From the NCBI GenBank assembly GCA_037132075.1, contig JBAXPV010000014.1, forward strand, positions 1 through 64,000: a stretch of 64,000 nucleotides of DNA, in the 5' to 3' direction. Positions within the stretch are counted from its first letter, which is position 1. Each line of letters starts with the position of its first letter. The notes under the pieces are model-generated. The model worked only from the letters and a program-made list of their open reading frames with translations. It was not told where the DNA came from and did no database searches. The position numbers were made by a program, and so were the translations under genes. This document shows, one piece after another, positions 16,858 to 25,211 of the stretch. The stretch is from JBAXPV01 sp037132075 (lineage in GTDB: Bacteria; Bacteroidota; Bacteroidia; Bacteroidales; CAIXZF01).

Positions 16858-19113
16858 ATGACGATGGCAAACCGCAGAGAATTTATTAAAATTTCAGCTT
16901 TGGGAGCCGGAACACTGGCACTGGGTGCAGGGATCTCACGTTATACCTTTGGATCAACTGTTTTGGATGATCTTTTGGCGATGACCGGTGGAGGCAAGGA
17001 GAAGCTTCACCGCTACCCAACCTATTGCGAGGTGTGTTTCTGGAAATGTGCTGCCTGGGTTTATACCGACGAAGATGGCAAGATTCTGAAGATAATCGGC
17101 AACGAGGAAGACCCTCATTGTAATGGCCGTATGTGCCCCCGGGGAACTGGAGGCGTTGGGATGTATTATGATGAGGATCGGCTAAAACAACCATTGATCC
17201 GGGTTAATGAAAATGGAAAACAGAGTTATCGGGAAGCCAGTTGGGATGAGGCACTGACCCTGGTTGCGACCAAATTTAAAGAGATTGGCGCCAAATATGG
17301 CCCGGAAAGCATCGCCCTTTTTAACCATGGTTCACCGGGTCATCATTTTGCTCATTTGTTGAAAGCCTTTGGTTCAGGCAATGTTGTTGCACCTTCATAC
17401 GCGCAGTGCCGCGGTCCACGCGAGGTCGGCTTTGAGACGACATTCGGGGCTTCCATTGGCGCTCCCGAGCCCACTGATATCCGGGATACCCGTTGCCTGG
17501 TCCTCATTGGTTCCCATATCGGGGAGAATATGCACAATGGACAGGTCCAGGAGATGTCAGATGCTATCGACCGGGGTGCTACCATTATCACAGTCGATCC
17601 CAGGTTTTCCACAGCGGCCAGCAAATCCAAGTATTGGCTTCCAATAAAACCTGCTACAGATATTGCCTTGTTATTGGCCTGGATTCATGTCATCATCAAT
17701 GAAAATTTATTTGATAAGGACTATATCACTAAATACGCGAAAGACTTTGATAAATTAAAAGAACATGTGCGTTCCATGACGCCTGAATGGGCTTATGGAA
17801 TCACTACCCTGGATCCAGACCTGATCCGCCTTACTGCCAGGGAAATGGCTGCTGCTGCTCCGGCCGCAATCATTCATCCTGGCCGTCATGCGACCTGGTA
17901 TGGCGATGACTCCCAACGCTCACGTGCTATTGCCATCATCAACGCGCTTCTGGGAACCTGGGGTAGGAGAGGCGGTTTTTATTTTAAGGAGGCTATAGGT
18001 GTCCCTGAGTATCCGACACCTGAATTCCCAAAACCAGCCTGGGGCTGGAAAGAGACCTTGAATGGCAAATATCCCCTGGCAGGATTGTCAGTATCCAATA
18101 CCATGATTGATGCATCAATTCCGGATCATGCAAATAATAACCAGATTCATGCCTGGATCGTAGCTGGCACAAACCTGCCGCTGACCATGCCCGACAAGAC
18201 CACCACCCTCAACGCGATGCAGGCCCTGGAATTCATGGTAGTCATTGACACCATGCCGATGGAGATTACGGGTTATGCCGATGTGGTTCTCCCTGAATGC
18301 ACTTATCTGGAACGCTACGATGATCTTAGAAATGAACCCCATCGGGAACCTTATATTGCTTTAAGAATGCCGGCCGCAGAACCCATGTACGACTCCAAGC
18401 CTGCATGGTGGATTGCCAAACAATTGGGCGAGAAACTCGGACTGGGCGCTTTCTTCCCGTGGAAAGACTATACAGAAGTCCTTGACTGGCAGCTCAAAAA
18501 ACTGGGCTCTAGCCTTGAGGAGATGAAAAAGATAGGCGTAAAGAAATATCCGAGGACAAAAGGGGAACTCTATATTGTTGATGATGTTGAGCATGTTTTT
18601 GAAACACCATCCGGAAAGATTGAATTATATTCTGATCACCTTGCAAGTCTGGGTTTCGATCCAATTCCGGTTTATACACCTCATCCCGAACCGCCGGAAG
18701 GGTTTTATCGCCTGATTTATGGCCGTGCCCCGATGCATACTTTCAGCCGTACCGCCAATAATCCCAACCTCGTCGACCTGATGAAAGAAAATAGTGTTTG
18801 GGTGAATCCAAAAGTGGCCGGCATCTGGAATCTGAAAAAAGATCAGTATGTCTGGTTAAAGAATCAGGATGGTGTCGTTTCAACTTTCCCGATCAAAGTC
18901 AGGATCACAGAAAGAATTCGTTGGGATTCTGTTTATATGGTCCATGGCTTCGGGCATCATAAAAAAGAGCTGAGAAGAGCTTATGGACGTGGAGCCAGCG
19001 ATTCTGAGCTCATAACCCATGTCATGTTGGATCCATTAATGGGTGGGACAGGCATGCGGGGTAATTTCATCACATTTATCACAGAAGACCCGGGAAAGGA
19101 GGTTCAGTCATGA
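16858..19113 (+). CDS. PsrA/PhsA-like molybdopterin oxidoreductase, catalytic subunit
   Basis: A 751-aa DMSO-reductase-family enzyme exported by Tat (NRREFIKISALG near the N-terminus). The N-terminal [4Fe-4S] site is C57, C60, C64 and C93 (CEVCFWKC ... CPRG). The likely molybdenum ligand is C184 in YAQCRGPRE, the cysteine form seen in polysulfide, thiosulfate and respiratory arsenate reductases. Length fits PsrA/PhsA (about 760) better than ArrA (about 850). The next genes encode matching B and C subunits, and sulfur-transfer genes follow, so polysulfide or thiosulfate chemistry is most likely. Direction, and substrates such as tetrathionate or arsenate, remain open. An alternative start is the ATG at 16864. 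Confidence 0.88.
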   Translation: MTMANRREFIKISALGAGTLALGAGISRYTFGSTVLDDLLAMTGGGKEKLHRYPTYCEVCFWKCAAWVYTDEDGKILKIIGNEEDPHCNGRMCPRGTGGVGMYYDEDRLKQPLIRVNENGKQSYREASWDEALTLVATKFKEIGAKYGPESIALFNHGSPGHHFAHLLKAFGSGNVVAPSYAQCRGPREVGFETTFGASIGAPEPTDIRDTRCLVLIGSHIGENMHNGQVQEMSDAIDRGATIITVDPRFSTAASKSKYWLPIKPATDIALLLAWIHVIINENLFDKDYITKYAKDFDKLKEHVRSMTPEWAYGITTLDPDLIRLTAREMAAAAPAAIIHPGRHATWYGDDSQRSRAIAIINALLGTWGRRGGFYFKEAIGVPEYPTPEFPKPAWGWKETLNGKYPLAGLSVSNTMIDASIPDHANNNQIHAWIVAGTNLPLTMPDKTTTLNAMQALEFMVVIDTMPMEITGYADVVLPECTYLERYDDLRNEPHREPYIALRMPAAEPMYDSKPAWWIAKQLGEKLGLGAFFPWKDYTEVLDWQLKKLGSSLEEMKKIGVKKYPRTKGELYIVDDVEHVFETPSGKIELYSDHLASLGFDPIPVYTPHPEPPEGFYRLIYGRAPMHTFSRTANNPNLVDLMKENSVWVNPKVAGIWNLKKDQYVWLKNQDGVVSTFPIKVRITERIRWDSVYMVHGFGHHKKELRRAYGRGASDSELITHVMLDPLMGGTGMRGNFITFITEDPGKEVQS

Positions 19114-19643
19114 GATATGCAATGGCAATAGATACCAGGAAATGTGTGGGTTGTAGCGACTGTGTGGTTGCCTGTCAGACAGAAAACAATGTGCCAATCG
19201 GTTACTGTCGCGACTGGGTCGTGGAGGTGATGGCCGGCACATATCCAGAATTGGAAATTGAGATTCGTTCAGAACGTTGTAATCACTGTGAAAACTCTCC
19301 TTGCGTACGTTGTTGTCCTACTGGCGCCAGTCATTTCGAACAAGGAGGTATCGTTACCGTAACCCATAGCAAATGTATTGGCTGTGGTGCCTGTATTCAA
19401 AGCTGTCCGTACGATGCCCGCTATTCACACCCGGATGGTTATGTTGACAAATGCACTTTTTGTCTGCATCGAATTGAAAAAGGCCAGGGTCCTTCCTGTG
19501 TGGCTGTATGCCCCACAAAATGTCTTTATTTCGGTGACCTGGAAGATTCCAACAGCGAAGTGAGTAAAGCCTTGGAGAAAAGGAAGTATAAAGTGCTGGC
19601 TCCAGAGGCTGGGACACGTCCACAGATTTATTATCTTATTTAA
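19110..19643 (+). CDS. PsrB-like ferredoxin subunit, four [4Fe-4S] clusters
   Basis: A 177-aa periplasmic electron-transfer subunit. Sixteen cysteines form four cluster motifs, beginning CVGCSDCVVAC and then CNHCENSPCVRCCP, CIGCGACIQSCP, and CTFC with a distal CVAVCPTKC. This is the DmsB/PsrB/NrfC type. It relays electrons between the Mo enzyme and the NrfD-like membrane subunit. It overlaps the catalytic gene by 4 bp and has no signal of its own, so it is probably co-exported with the Tat-tagged partner. Confidence 0.93.
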   Translation: MRYAMAIDTRKCVGCSDCVVACQTENNVPIGYCRDWVVEVMAGTYPELEIEIRSERCNHCENSPCVRCCPTGASHFEQGGIVTVTHSKCIGCGACIQSCPYDARYSHPDGYVDKCTFCLHRIEKGQGPSCVAVCPTKCLYFGDLEDSNSEVSKALEKRKYKVLAPEAGTRPQIYYLI

Positions 19644-19654
19644 TAAAAAGAGAT

Positions 19655-20596
19655 ATGAAAGAAGAGTTATTTGTCAGCGGACGTGCCGTCCCCAATATAG
19701 ATCCTTATTTGAATATCTGGCATTGGTCGATCCCTGTTTATCTTTTCCTTGGAGGATTGGCAGCAGGATTATTGTTCTTTGCGGGATTATATACCATCAG
19801 GGGCAAAGAAGAAGAAATGCCAACCACGGTGAAGTGGGGAACCTTCCTGGCTCCCATAGCCCTGGTGGTCGGTTTGTTTTGCCTTTTCATCGACCTGAAA
19901 CATAAATTATATTTCTGGCAGTTGTATACGACCATTCGGTTGCAGTCGCCAATGTCGTGGGGAGCCTGGGTCCTGATGCTCATTACACCACTCTCAATGG
20001 TTTGGTCAGCCAGTTATCTCAGAGAGCTGAAGCCAAACTGGACATGGACAACACCACTTTTAGATAAAACAGAAACCTGGGTCAAAGGGCACCGCAAGGG
20101 TCTTGCCTGGTTGATGATGATTTTGTCGGTGATCTTGGGTATTTATACGGGGATATTGTTATCAGCCTTCAATGCGCGACCGCTATGGAATACCTCTCTG
20201 CTCGGACCCTTGTTCCTGGTCTCCGGCCTTTCCTCAGGTGTAGCTGCTTTAATTTGGATGTCGAAAAGTCATGCCGAAAGAGCAATTCTCAGCAAGATCG
20301 ACCTGATGCTGATTGGTATAGAGATCTTCCTTATCATCCATCTCTTTATGGGTTTCCTGGCGAGTAGTGCTGTACAGGTAGAAGCAGCCAAGCTTTTCCT
20401 TGGGGGAGAGTTCACTGTGTTTTTCTGGGTCTTTGTTGTAATAATGGGATTGCTTTTTCCAGCCATCCTGGAGATTATGGAATTGTCAGGAAAGAAAATT
20501 CCCGTCCTTATCCCTGCACTGATGGTACTCCTGGGAGGATTGATCTTCCGCTTTATCATGGTAGAAGCAGGTCAGATCACACGTTATTTGTATTAA
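19655..20596 (+). CDS. NrfD/PsrC-like quinone-interacting membrane subunit
   Basis: A 313-aa protein with eight or more membrane helices and the N-terminal HWSIPVYLFLGGLAAG motif of the NrfD/PsrC family. It contains no haem; it exchanges electrons with menaquinone and anchors the A and B subunits on the periplasmic face. It is 11 bp after the B subunit. With the two upstream genes it completes a three-subunit CISM-type oxidoreductase. Confidence 0.93.
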   Translation: MKEELFVSGRAVPNIDPYLNIWHWSIPVYLFLGGLAAGLLFFAGLYTIRGKEEEMPTTVKWGTFLAPIALVVGLFCLFIDLKHKLYFWQLYTTIRLQSPMSWGAWVLMLITPLSMVWSASYLRELKPNWTWTTPLLDKTETWVKGHRKGLAWLMMILSVILGIYTGILLSAFNARPLWNTSLLGPLFLVSGLSSGVAALIWMSKSHAERAILSKIDLMLIGIEIFLIIHLFMGFLASSAVQVEAAKLFLGGEFTVFFWVFVVIMGLLFPAILEIMELSGKKIPVLIPALMVLLGGLIFRFIMVEAGQITRYLY

Positions 20597-20615
20597 CCTT
20601 CATAATTAAGATGTA

Positions 20616-21149
20616 ATGAAAGAAAATAAATTTCAGGATCGCTCAAAGGTTTACCTGAATCCATATGCGGCAGGACTTTGGCTGGGACTGGTTTTGCTCG
20701 CGTCCTTTTATATTACAGGCCGCGGACTTGGGGCTTCCGGGTCTATTAAAACGGCTGTCGCAAGCACTGTGAATACCATTGCCCCAAGTCATGCCCAGAA
20801 CTCACATTACCTGAAACAGTTTATTACTGCGAATGAGAATCCGATGAACAACTGGCTTAGTTTTGAGGTGATTGGCGTGCTGGCAGGTGCTCTGATCTCT
20901 GGTGCTATTGCCGGGCGACTTAAGCTAAAGGTCGAGCATTCACCAAATATCACATCACAACGCAGGTTGGTTTTTGCTACCCTCGGTGGACTGGCATTCG
21001 GTATTGGTTCTCAATTTGGCAGAGGCTGCACGAGTGGAGCTGCCTTGAGCGGCATGGCATCCATGGCTCTTGGTGGGTTTATCGCCATGCTAAGCATCTT
21101 TGGCTCAGCTTATGCCTTTGCTTATTTATTTAGAAAAAACTGGATTTAA
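20616..21149 (+). CDS. YeeE/YedE-type sulfur transporter, N-terminal half protein
   Basis: A 177-aa membrane protein with about four helices and the motif GSQFGRGCTSGA (C138), the first conserved cysteine signature of YeeE/YedE (TsuA-type) transporters. TsuA moves thiosulfate through a central path lined by conserved cysteines. Full-length TsuA is one chain of about 330-350 residues. Here the two pseudo-symmetric halves are separate genes, this one and the next, 9 bp apart. An extracytoplasmic loop of about 40 residues (45-85) is larger than expected. Confidence 0.85.
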   Translation: MKENKFQDRSKVYLNPYAAGLWLGLVLLASFYITGRGLGASGSIKTAVASTVNTIAPSHAQNSHYLKQFITANENPMNNWLSFEVIGVLAGALISGAIAGRLKLKVEHSPNITSQRRLVFATLGGLAFGIGSQFGRGCTSGAALSGMASMALGGFIAMLSIFGSAYAFAYLFRKNWI

Positions 21150-21158
21150 ATTTTAATC

Positions 21159-21749
21159 ATGGGACCATTAATTACACAAGGAATTATCGATCCGGCCTGG
21201 AATAACGTGATCGCTGTATTGATAGGAATCGGCTTTGGATTCGTGCTCGAATCCGCCGGGTTTTCTTCTTCACGTAAACTTGCCGGGGTCTTTTACGGCT
21301 ATGATTTCGTCGTTTTGAAGGTATTCTTCACAGCTGCCATAACAGCTAGTGTTGGCATGCTTTACTTCAGCTATCTCGGATGGATAGATCTTTCAATGAT
21401 ATTCGTCAATCCTACCGTGGTGAAATCCGGCATCGTTGGCGGACTGATCATGGGGTTGGGATTTATCATGGGTGGATTTTGTCCGGGAACAAGCATTTGT
21501 GCTGCCGCAATTGGAAAGATTGATGCCATGTTTTTTACAGGAGGTATGTTTGTTGGAATTTTTATTTTCTCAGAAGCTTATCCTCTGTACGAGAATTTTT
21601 ACAATGCCACCAACCTGGGGCCGATGAAAGTAAATGAGGTTTTGGGACTGTCGCCGGGAATTTTCATTTTTGTGCTGAGTGTTGTGGCTGTGGCAGCCTT
21701 CTATGTTACTTCGCTGATCGAAAAACGGATTGATAAAGTGGACTACTAA
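21159..21749 (+). CDS. YeeE/YedE-type sulfur transporter, C-terminal half protein
   Basis: A 196-aa membrane protein with about five helices. It carries the second YeeE/YedE signature GGFCPGTSICAAA (C108 and C114). It complements the RGCTSG half encoded just upstream, and the pair probably forms a heterodimeric pore for thiosulfate or another sulfane-sulfur species. Split pairs of this type are known in other bacteria (YeeE/YedE plus DUF6691-like proteins). The gene lies between the Psr-like subunits and the rhodaneses. Confidence 0.87.
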   Translation: MGPLITQGIIDPAWNNVIAVLIGIGFGFVLESAGFSSSRKLAGVFYGYDFVVLKVFFTAAITASVGMLYFSYLGWIDLSMIFVNPTVVKSGIVGGLIMGLGFIMGGFCPGTSICAAAIGKIDAMFFTGGMFVGIFIFSEAYPLYENFYNATNLGPMKVNEVLGLSPGIFIFVLSVVAVAAFYVTSLIEKRIDKVDY

Positions 21750-21759
21750 TCATTACATT

Positions 21760-22383
21760 ATGAACAAAGGATTCTATTATCTGGCCCCTGCCATGCTGAT
21801 TCTTGCATTGGGCCTCGTCATTCTGCCAGGAAGGAAGAATATTACAGAAGTGAAGCCCCATCAACTACTGCTGGAGATCAACGACCAGACACGTTTTCTC
21901 TCGACTGATGAAGTTGCTAAGATAATCATCGACAAAGACCCGTTTTATCTACTAGTCGATGTTCGGAAACCAGAAGAATCTAGTGCATTCACACTCGAAA
22001 AGGCTGTAAATATGCCTATTTCAGACATCCTGAGGAAGAAAAATCTGGAAGAGCTGGAAAAGGGAAATCGCCATGTCGTATTTTTCTGCAATGGAGACAT
22101 TTTATCCGAACAAGCCTGGTTACTGTTACATCGTAAAGGGTTGAAAAATGTTTTTGTAATGAAAGGTGGAGTCAACCGCTGGTTTACTACGATTATTACC
22201 CCGGTAAAGCCAACAGCAACTGCTTCTGATGCTGAATTCAGGCAATATCGCACGAGGATGGCTGCCTCGCTGTATTTTACCGGAGGTGGATTGATTCCAG
22301 TAAATACGACCGAAGCAAGCTCAAAAGAAAATGTAAATCTTAAGACATCATCTAAAATGAAAAGAGCTGAAGGCGGATGTTGA
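21760..22383 (+). CDS. membrane-anchored rhodanese with C-terminal Gly-Gly-Cys tail
   Basis: A 207-aa protein. Start ATG at 21760; the frame is open from 21730 but that part overlaps the transporter gene. Residues 5-23 form a membrane anchor, so the rhodanese domain (about 45-145) is probably periplasmic. The catalytic cysteine is present: C110 in VVFFCNGD. After the domain comes a flexible Lys/Ser-rich tail ending AEGGC, with C207 the last residue. A terminal GGC resembles the sulfur-carrier arm of SoxY (GGCGG). It may shuttle sulfane sulfur between the transporter and the Psr-like enzyme. Confidence 0.85.
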   Translation: MNKGFYYLAPAMLILALGLVILPGRKNITEVKPHQLLLEINDQTRFLSTDEVAKIIIDKDPFYLLVDVRKPEESSAFTLEKAVNMPISDILRKKNLEELEKGNRHVVFFCNGDILSEQAWLLLHRKGLKNVFVMKGGVNRWFTTIITPVKPTATASDAEFRQYRTRMAASLYFTGGGLIPVNTTEASSKENVNLKTSSKMKRAEGGC

Positions 22384-22408
22384 TATTTAATGCTTTAAAT
22401 GACAGATT

Positions 22409-23032
22409 ATGAACAAAAAGATCGTTTATACTTTAATTTTTGCTGCTATTTTTTTTCTGGGAATCATGTATGTCGCCCGTGAAAAGGAACCAGAATATGC
22501 GCTCAATCTTGAGGAAAGCCTGCAAGACATCACAAAACCTACCAATGTAGTAGCACTTGCTGAGCTTGACAAAATCAAAGCAAACAAAGGCAACAAGCCT
22601 TTCGTTTTTGTTGACATCCGATCCCCCTATGATTTTGTAAAAGGACATATGGATCAAGCACTGAACATCCCTTTTAACAATATGTTTTCTGAAGAAAATC
22701 GTAAGATCTTTAATCAGCTTAAAGCAGAAAATGTAGATGTGATCCTATACGGGAACGACCAGAGTCAGGCAAATGCTCCCTGTATGTTGCTTCGCCAGCT
22801 TGGCTATTTGAATGTCAGCTTGCTTGCTGGTGGATATAGCGGGTATATTGCCCCGGCCGACTCTCTTGGGAAAAAGCCAAATTCTTATGATGAGCAAGCC
22901 ATGTTCAATTATGCGATAGAGATGAAAAAGAAGGCTCCACTAACTTCTTCAACTGCAATCCAGGTAGAACCAGCTAAAGTTAAAGTTGCTCCTGTGGTTC
23001 AGAAGAAAAAGGGTGCAGAAGGGGGATGCTAA
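22409..23032 (+). CDS. rhodanese-fold paralogue lacking the canonical cysteine, same GGC tail
   Basis: A 207-aa paralogue of the preceding gene, 25 bp downstream, with an N-terminal anchor (residues 5-21) and a rhodanese-like domain. At the active-site position the first protein has FFCNGD, but this one has LYGNDQ: G115 replaces the cysteine. C125, ten residues later, is not a standard catalytic position. A Lys/Val/Ala-rich linker leads to the same AEGGC ending (C207). The tail is kept although the catalytic residue is lost, which suggests a carrier or partner role rather than sulfurtransferase activity. Confidence 0.82.
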   Translation: MNKKIVYTLIFAAIFFLGIMYVAREKEPEYALNLEESLQDITKPTNVVALAELDKIKANKGNKPFVFVDIRSPYDFVKGHMDQALNIPFNNMFSEENRKIFNQLKAENVDVILYGNDQSQANAPCMLLRQLGYLNVSLLAGGYSGYIAPADSLGKKPNSYDEQAMFNYAIEMKKKAPLTSSTAIQVEPAKVKVAPVVQKKKGAEGGC

Positions 23033-25200
23033 TAAAAAATAAATCCCAGCGCCGCATTCAGAATCCCGAAAATAATGCAGCTTAAAATCAATCCAACGAT
23101 TGGGAATAATAAAGTGATTCCGAGCAGGGCTCCTATAGCCATTCCTATCATTAGAGCCAGGTAAAGGGAATTGATCAGATTGCCTTCTTCTTCTTTTATA
23201 GTGGCATTGATCGCTGTCAATTGCAAGCCAGTTAGGATACCTCCCGCCAACAACAGGGTTATAAATACGGCAGTAATCAATATTGTTGACGTGCTGATTT
23301 CCCGAATGCCCAAAAGGAAGAAAAGAATCAATATACAGTAACTGCCGATCATCACCTGTATAGCAGGCAAAGATGGTGCATTCTCCTCTTTTTCCATTTT
23401 CTGCTGAATCCTTATCCCAATCCCACTTCCAGCCAGGATCATGCTGATTAAAATCCCCATCATTAGGTAAAGATTTCCAAATATGGCCTGATACGACATC
23501 AGCAAAAGTATCGTCATAGACAATACTGTCAATCCTGTTAAAAATACAGATATCCTTTTCGCTTTCCCTTTGAATAAATAAAAGGCAAGCAGCAGGATGA
23601 TGACAACACTTAATCCAATGCTCAGGCCATCCGTCGAGGGCATGCTGAGGCTGATCAAGCTGAAAAAGGCGCCGGGGTGATAATCACGATTGAGTTTTAT
23701 CTCAGTGGAAAGACCTTTCATCGTTGTTTCAGTGCGGTTTCTTAAAAGAGTATCGTTGGGATTTGTATTTAGATGTTTTGTTACGATCCCTTTATCCATT
23801 GCCTTTCCGGCAAGCTTGATGCTCAGTTGATTGATAGAGGCTACAAAGTGACTTTGAGCGCCGGGAATTAATATTGCATGACGGAAAGTTTTCTTCATCG
23901 TATAAAAAATCACAGAATTCATCTCATTCGATTGGGAAGAATTCTTGTCAAGATTCGCATAAACGATGCCATTTTCATTCAATCGTTTGTTCAGCGACTT
24001 AAAAAATTCCAGGGTATAATATCGGTTGAGCTGCAAGGTTGTCGGGTCGGGCAAAAGCAGCATGATGACATCATATTTTGTGGTGGTATTCAGAAGATAA
24101 GTTGCAGGATCTTCTTCTATATAGTTGATCGCACCGCTGGTATTCAGCGCATTGTGCGTTTTTATTAAGGGGATCATGGCAGGATCAGCCTCCAACACAT
24201 CGATATGTTTGAGCTTGTATTTCTGCATTTCAGCTAAATAACGTGTGTCGCTGCCAGAAATCAACAAAACAGACTGAGGCTTAAACAGTTGAAGCAAGGT
24301 AAAATGAACGCTTTCTTCAATGCTTTGATCTTCCCGGGTCGGGAAATATGAAGTCGTGCCGGTGTAATAATTCGTTTTTCCGTTTTGAACGCCAACAGTC
24401 AATTGTCCGAAAGCACTTTCTTGCTGTTTGATGATGGCAGTACCTTCAGTCATATGTTGGGAGGTCAATAACGCTTGGAAATTGAAGGCAATCAATAAGA
24501 TTAAAATGAACACATTTAGGAGAAAGGCGATAATATTCAAAAGGATTCTCTTTGACCGGTAAACCATGGTCCAACCAAAAGCCAGGTTGAGCAGGCTGAT
24601 GATTAGGATGATCTGAACGTTTTTAAGCGGCAGAAAACCGAGGGCAAAATATATCAATGCCCCAATTAATGCGCCAAAACCTACCCAACTTAATGCTGGA
24701 AGTAAATCGTTTTTACCGGAGCTTTCTCCAAGTGAAACAGAAAAATGACGGAACAGCACTCCGATCAAGCCAGATAAGGGTGCGAATACCAACAGCGAAA
24801 ATCCACTGATGCCCCAAAAACAAGCAGTATGGCTGTTTTGGAAAAGTAAGGGACTCCCAAAATGAAGCAAAAGTAATGACAGCACGGGACTCAAAGTCAG
24901 GAATAGGAAGCCGACTGCCATTGGGTCATTTTTAATAAATCGCGTAAATGGGAAGCTCCCGATCCAGTACCCTGCTGCCAGCAATAAAAACCAGGAAAAG
25001 AGCAAGCTGCCAAGGATGAATTCATTTCCCCCAAAAATATTCAGAAATTCCCGGCTTAACCCAAACAATCCCGTGATCATGGAAATTCCCAGGTAAACCA
25101 GGGCCTGGCTGGTTTTCTGCTTGGGAATTAAATCAGAAAATCCTGACAAAATCTCAGAGAAATTGGATTTCTTGTTTTCAGATTTGATGATGTTTTTCAT
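23029..25200 (-). CDS. polytopic membrane protein with spermidine-synthase-like domain
   Basis: A 723-aa protein. Residues 30-250 are an array of about seven membrane helices and residues 520-720 another seven or so. Between them, about 290-450, is a Rossmann methyltransferase-like domain of the spermidine synthase family, with the strands SVLLISGSDTRYLAEM and HIDVLEADPAMI and the YDVIMLLLPDPTT segment. Such fusions are common in Bacteroidota and Proteobacteria, and most have unknown substrates. It converges on the sulfur operon with a 4-bp overlap and heads a close minus-strand run with the transglutaminase gene 11 bp upstream. Confidence 0.8.
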   Translation of the reverse strand: MKNIIKSENKKSNFSEILSGFSDLIPKQKTSQALVYLGISMITGLFGLSREFLNIFGGNEFILGSLLFSWFLLLAAGYWIGSFPFTRFIKNDPMAVGFLFLTLSPVLSLLLLHFGSPLLFQNSHTACFWGISGFSLLVFAPLSGLIGVLFRHFSVSLGESSGKNDLLPALSWVGFGALIGALIYFALGFLPLKNVQIILIISLLNLAFGWTMVYRSKRILLNIIAFLLNVFILILLIAFNFQALLTSQHMTEGTAIIKQQESAFGQLTVGVQNGKTNYYTGTTSYFPTREDQSIEESVHFTLLQLFKPQSVLLISGSDTRYLAEMQKYKLKHIDVLEADPAMIPLIKTHNALNTSGAINYIEEDPATYLLNTTTKYDVIMLLLPDPTTLQLNRYYTLEFFKSLNKRLNENGIVYANLDKNSSQSNEMNSVIFYTMKKTFRHAILIPGAQSHFVASINQLSIKLAGKAMDKGIVTKHLNTNPNDTLLRNRTETTMKGLSTEIKLNRDYHPGAFFSLISLSMPSTDGLSIGLSVVIILLLAFYLFKGKAKRISVFLTGLTVLSMTILLLMSYQAIFGNLYLMMGILISMILAGSGIGIRIQQKMEKEENAPSLPAIQVMIGSYCILILFFLLGIREISTSTILITAVFITLLLAGGILTGLQLTAINATIKEEEGNLINSLYLALMIGMAIGALLGITLLFPIVGLILSCIIFGILNAALGFIFY

Positions 25201-25211
25201 GATTTTGTGTA

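Noticed and set aside
16858..19113. Calling the molybdoenzyme a respiratory arsenate reductase (ArrA) because of the nearby ars operon
   Set aside because: Length and the full PsrB/PsrC set followed by sulfur-transport and rhodanese genes fit the Psr/Phs group better; the ars operon is 8 kb away on another transcript. Not excluded, but not the preferred call.
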